From contig JAEZFE010000033.1 in the NCBI GenBank assembly GCA_023437865.1, forward strand, positions 1-7,463: 7,463 nt of DNA, written 5' to 3'. Shown piece after piece: positions 6,253 through 7,463 of this stretch. How positions within the stretch are numbered: the stretch's first letter is position 1; each line of letters opens with the position of its first letter. The position numbers and the translations under genes are program-made. The DNA comes from Pseudomonadota bacterium (lineage in GTDB: Bacteria; Pseudomonadota; Alphaproteobacteria; Rhodospirillales; Magnetospirillaceae). The notes under the pieces are model-generated. The model was not told the origin of the DNA, ran no database searches, and worked only from the letters and a program-made list of their open reading frames with translations.

Positions 6253-6391
6253 ATCAGTCGACGACTCGCCTCTGGAGAGGAGACGGAGCAGAGGCCGCCA
6301 TGTACTAGCGGCGCCAGGATGACGCATCCGCACTCAGATAGGTTCGGCTGCAAGCATTTTCGATGCTACCGCGTGACGAGTTCCAACCATA
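6253..6391 (-). other. 139-nt non-coding interval with several small stem-loops
   Basis: No credible gene was found on either strand. The interval holds a run of inverted repeats: GCCTCT/AGAGGC (6268-6273 with 6290-6295), GCCGC/GCGGC (6294-6298 with 6308-6312), GGATG/CATCC with a 3-nt loop (6317-6321 with 6325-6329) and AGCAT/ATGCT with a 5-nt loop (6353-6357 with 6363-6367). It ends at the minus-strand terminator. It may be the long 3' untranslated region of the glycosyltransferase-like gene, a terminator-ended small RNA, or a cutA leader. No known riboswitch or tRNA pattern was recognised, and no convincing promoter was seen. Confidence 0.4.
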
Positions 6392-7463
6392 TCAACTACG
6401 CTCGCAGACACCTTTTTGCCGAGGGAGCATCGCCTCCAGCACGTCAGCCCCTTCCTGGATGCCGGTTGCGACCGCAAGCTCCGGCGCCGCCTGGGAAAAC
6501 AACGTTCGCAGTAGCCCGGGCAAACCGCCGCCGACCATCTCGCTGGCGTCAGCGGGCAAGCAACGGCTATGGCAGGCGAGCCATCCCTCCAAGGGTCCGC
6601 TTTCGGGCCAATCGGGGCGGGGCTGATAGATCACGGGAACGCCGGTCAATCCCGCTTCAGTAAAGGTGCCGTAGCCTGGCTTGGTCACCAGCAGGTCGAC
6701 ACTGGGCAGCAGATCGGCAAAAGACACCCCTGCCGTCTCCCATCGCGCCATATCGGGCCGCTGGGGCGTGTCGCGCAGGCTGGATAGCCAGAACCACCCG
6801 TCCAGGGCGGGCCAGCGCTCCAGCGGCAGACGATGGTCGATGCCGCCGAAGGCGATCAGGCCCAGCCGCGTTCCCGCCCCAACCCCGAGCCGCGCCCGGA
6901 CGGCGGCGCGCTGGGACAAACCTTTGACCGCTACCGGGCCGATGTCGCGCACATTGGGCAGCGTCATCGCTTGCGCCGGCCTTGGGCGCAGGAACACCGC
7001 CGCCTTGGCGTAGGATTCATGGATCTCGGCCCTGAGTGCCCGGCAATCTTCCCGCTCGCCTAGGTAATGATCCACCATGTCGGCCCAATTGAGGGACGAA
7101 TAGGCGGCAACCGGGACTCCGGCATGGGCGGCGGCGGCGATGGTGACGTAGGGGACATTGGCGAGAACCAGATCAGGCCCGGCAGCCCGCAGCCGCGCTG
7201 CCTCCCCGGCCACTACCGCAGCGAAATCAGCATGCAGGCTACGGTAGAAAGCGGCGCTAGCCTCCAGATCTATGGCGGTCGCCGAATGCATGCGAAAGCC
7301 GATATCAGGCACCTCGGGAACGTGGTCAAAATCTGAATATCGGGTCTCCAGGTAGTCGCGGGGCAAACTCGTCTGGATGGTCAACCGCAGGCCTGGGCTA
7401 CGTCGGCGCAACTCTGCGACCAAGGGCGCGGTCATGGCGGCATGGCCGTAGCCATGCGGTGAC
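6392..7463 (-). CDS. GT-B-fold glycosyltransferase-like protein (start beyond the right edge)
   Basis: The visible 356 codons end at a TGA (6394-6392). The first ATG in the window (7435) is not the start: the frame stays open to the edge and encodes SPHGYGHAA just before it, the glycine/histidine-rich loop that begins the N-terminal Rossmann domain of GT-B proteins. The C-terminal domain carries LLVTKPGYGTFTEAGLTGVP (nucleotides about 6692-6633) followed by VIYQPRPDWPE, resembling the nucleotide-sugar-binding region of MurG/UDP-glycosyltransferases. It also resembles the N-terminal half of plant L-arabinokinase (GHGFGHATR plus GYGT-SEA). A hinge-like GLIAFGGIDHR lies between the domains. No membrane segment is apparent. 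Donor, acceptor and pathway cannot be told from sequence, and the neighbours give no clue. The fold call is fairly sure; the enzymatic role is inference. Confidence 0.7.
   Translation of the reverse strand, partial: SPHGYGHAAMTAPLVAELRRRSPGLRLTIQTSLPRDYLETRYSDFDHVPEVPDIGFRMHSATAIDLEASAAFYRSLHADFAAVVAGEAARLRAAGPDLVLANVPYVTIAAAAHAGVPVAAYSSLNWADMVDHYLGEREDCRALRAEIHESYAKAAVFLRPRPAQAMTLPNVRDIGPVAVKGLSQRAAVRARLGVGAGTRLGLIAFGGIDHRLPLERWPALDGWFWLSSLRDTPQRPDMARWETAGVSFADLLPSVDLLVTKPGYGTFTEAGLTGVPVIYQPRPDWPESGPLEGWLACHSRCLPADASEMVGGGLPGLLRTLFSQAAPELAVATGIQEGADVLEAMLPRQKGVCERS

Noticed and set aside
5889..6353. 154-residue minus-strand frame over the region upstream of cutA
   Set aside because: It overlaps cutA in another frame, crosses the terminator and encodes a basic low-complexity peptide. 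cutA with its AGGAGGT site explains this stretch.
6253..6391. tRNA or known riboswitch in the non-coding interval
   Set aside because: GGTTC-like stretches occur, but no cloverleaf can be drawn and no riboswitch core that I know is present.
6196..6663. 155-residue plus-strand frame over the non-coding interval and the glycosyltransferase-like gene
   Set aside because: It runs through the terminator and the antisense of a conserved C-terminus. The product is arginine/proline-rich with no motif, and there is no good ribosome binding site.

Overview
The window reads as ordinary chromosome of a high-GC alphaproteobacterium. The order dusB(nifR3)-ntrB-ntrC-ntrY and the fused ispDF gene are typical of that class. 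The protein style suggests Rhodospirillales (Magnetospirillum or Azospirillum relatives), but that placement comes from memory of synteny, not from a search. No mobile element, CRISPR array, rRNA or tRNA was seen.

Layout. Positions 1-3736 on the minus strand hold a tightly packed nitrogen-control operon. It is read dusB (tRNA-dihydrouridine synthase), ntrB (PAS sensor kinase), ntrC (sigma-54 response regulator), then the first 51 codons of ntrY (membrane sensor kinase), which runs off the left edge. The junctions are TAATG (1-nt overlap), a 4-nt gap and TAGTG (1-nt overlap), so translational coupling is likely throughout. Positions 3737-3814 are a short intergenic gap with a strong imperfect hairpin. 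Upstream of it, also on the minus strand, is a multi-pass membrane protein of the CcsA/YpjD cytochrome c assembly family (3815-4609). A 107-bp divergent promoter region (4610-4716) separates it from ispDF (4717-5868, plus strand), which encodes two enzymes of the MEP isoprenoid pathway. cutA (5846-6169, minus) converges on ispDF and overlaps its 3' end by 23 bp.

Positions 6170-6391 contain no gene. They hold an intrinsic terminator reading on the minus strand, several small inverted repeats, and a compact set of competing hairpins directly in front of cutA. From 6392 to the right edge, on the minus strand, is most of a GT-B-fold glycosyltransferase-like protein whose start lies outside the window.

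How it works together. NtrB/NtrC and NtrY (with NtrX, presumably beyond the left edge) are the nitrogen-status signalling genes, and DusB is their customary operon partner. The other genes are housekeeping neighbours with no obvious functional tie. I did not find a wholly new system. The least explained part is the cutA leader and the structured 139-nt stretch beside it. A second point of interest is that two neighbouring minus-strand genes (the CcsA-like gene and dusB) have -10-like boxes placed so close to the ATG that leaderless mRNAs are predicted.
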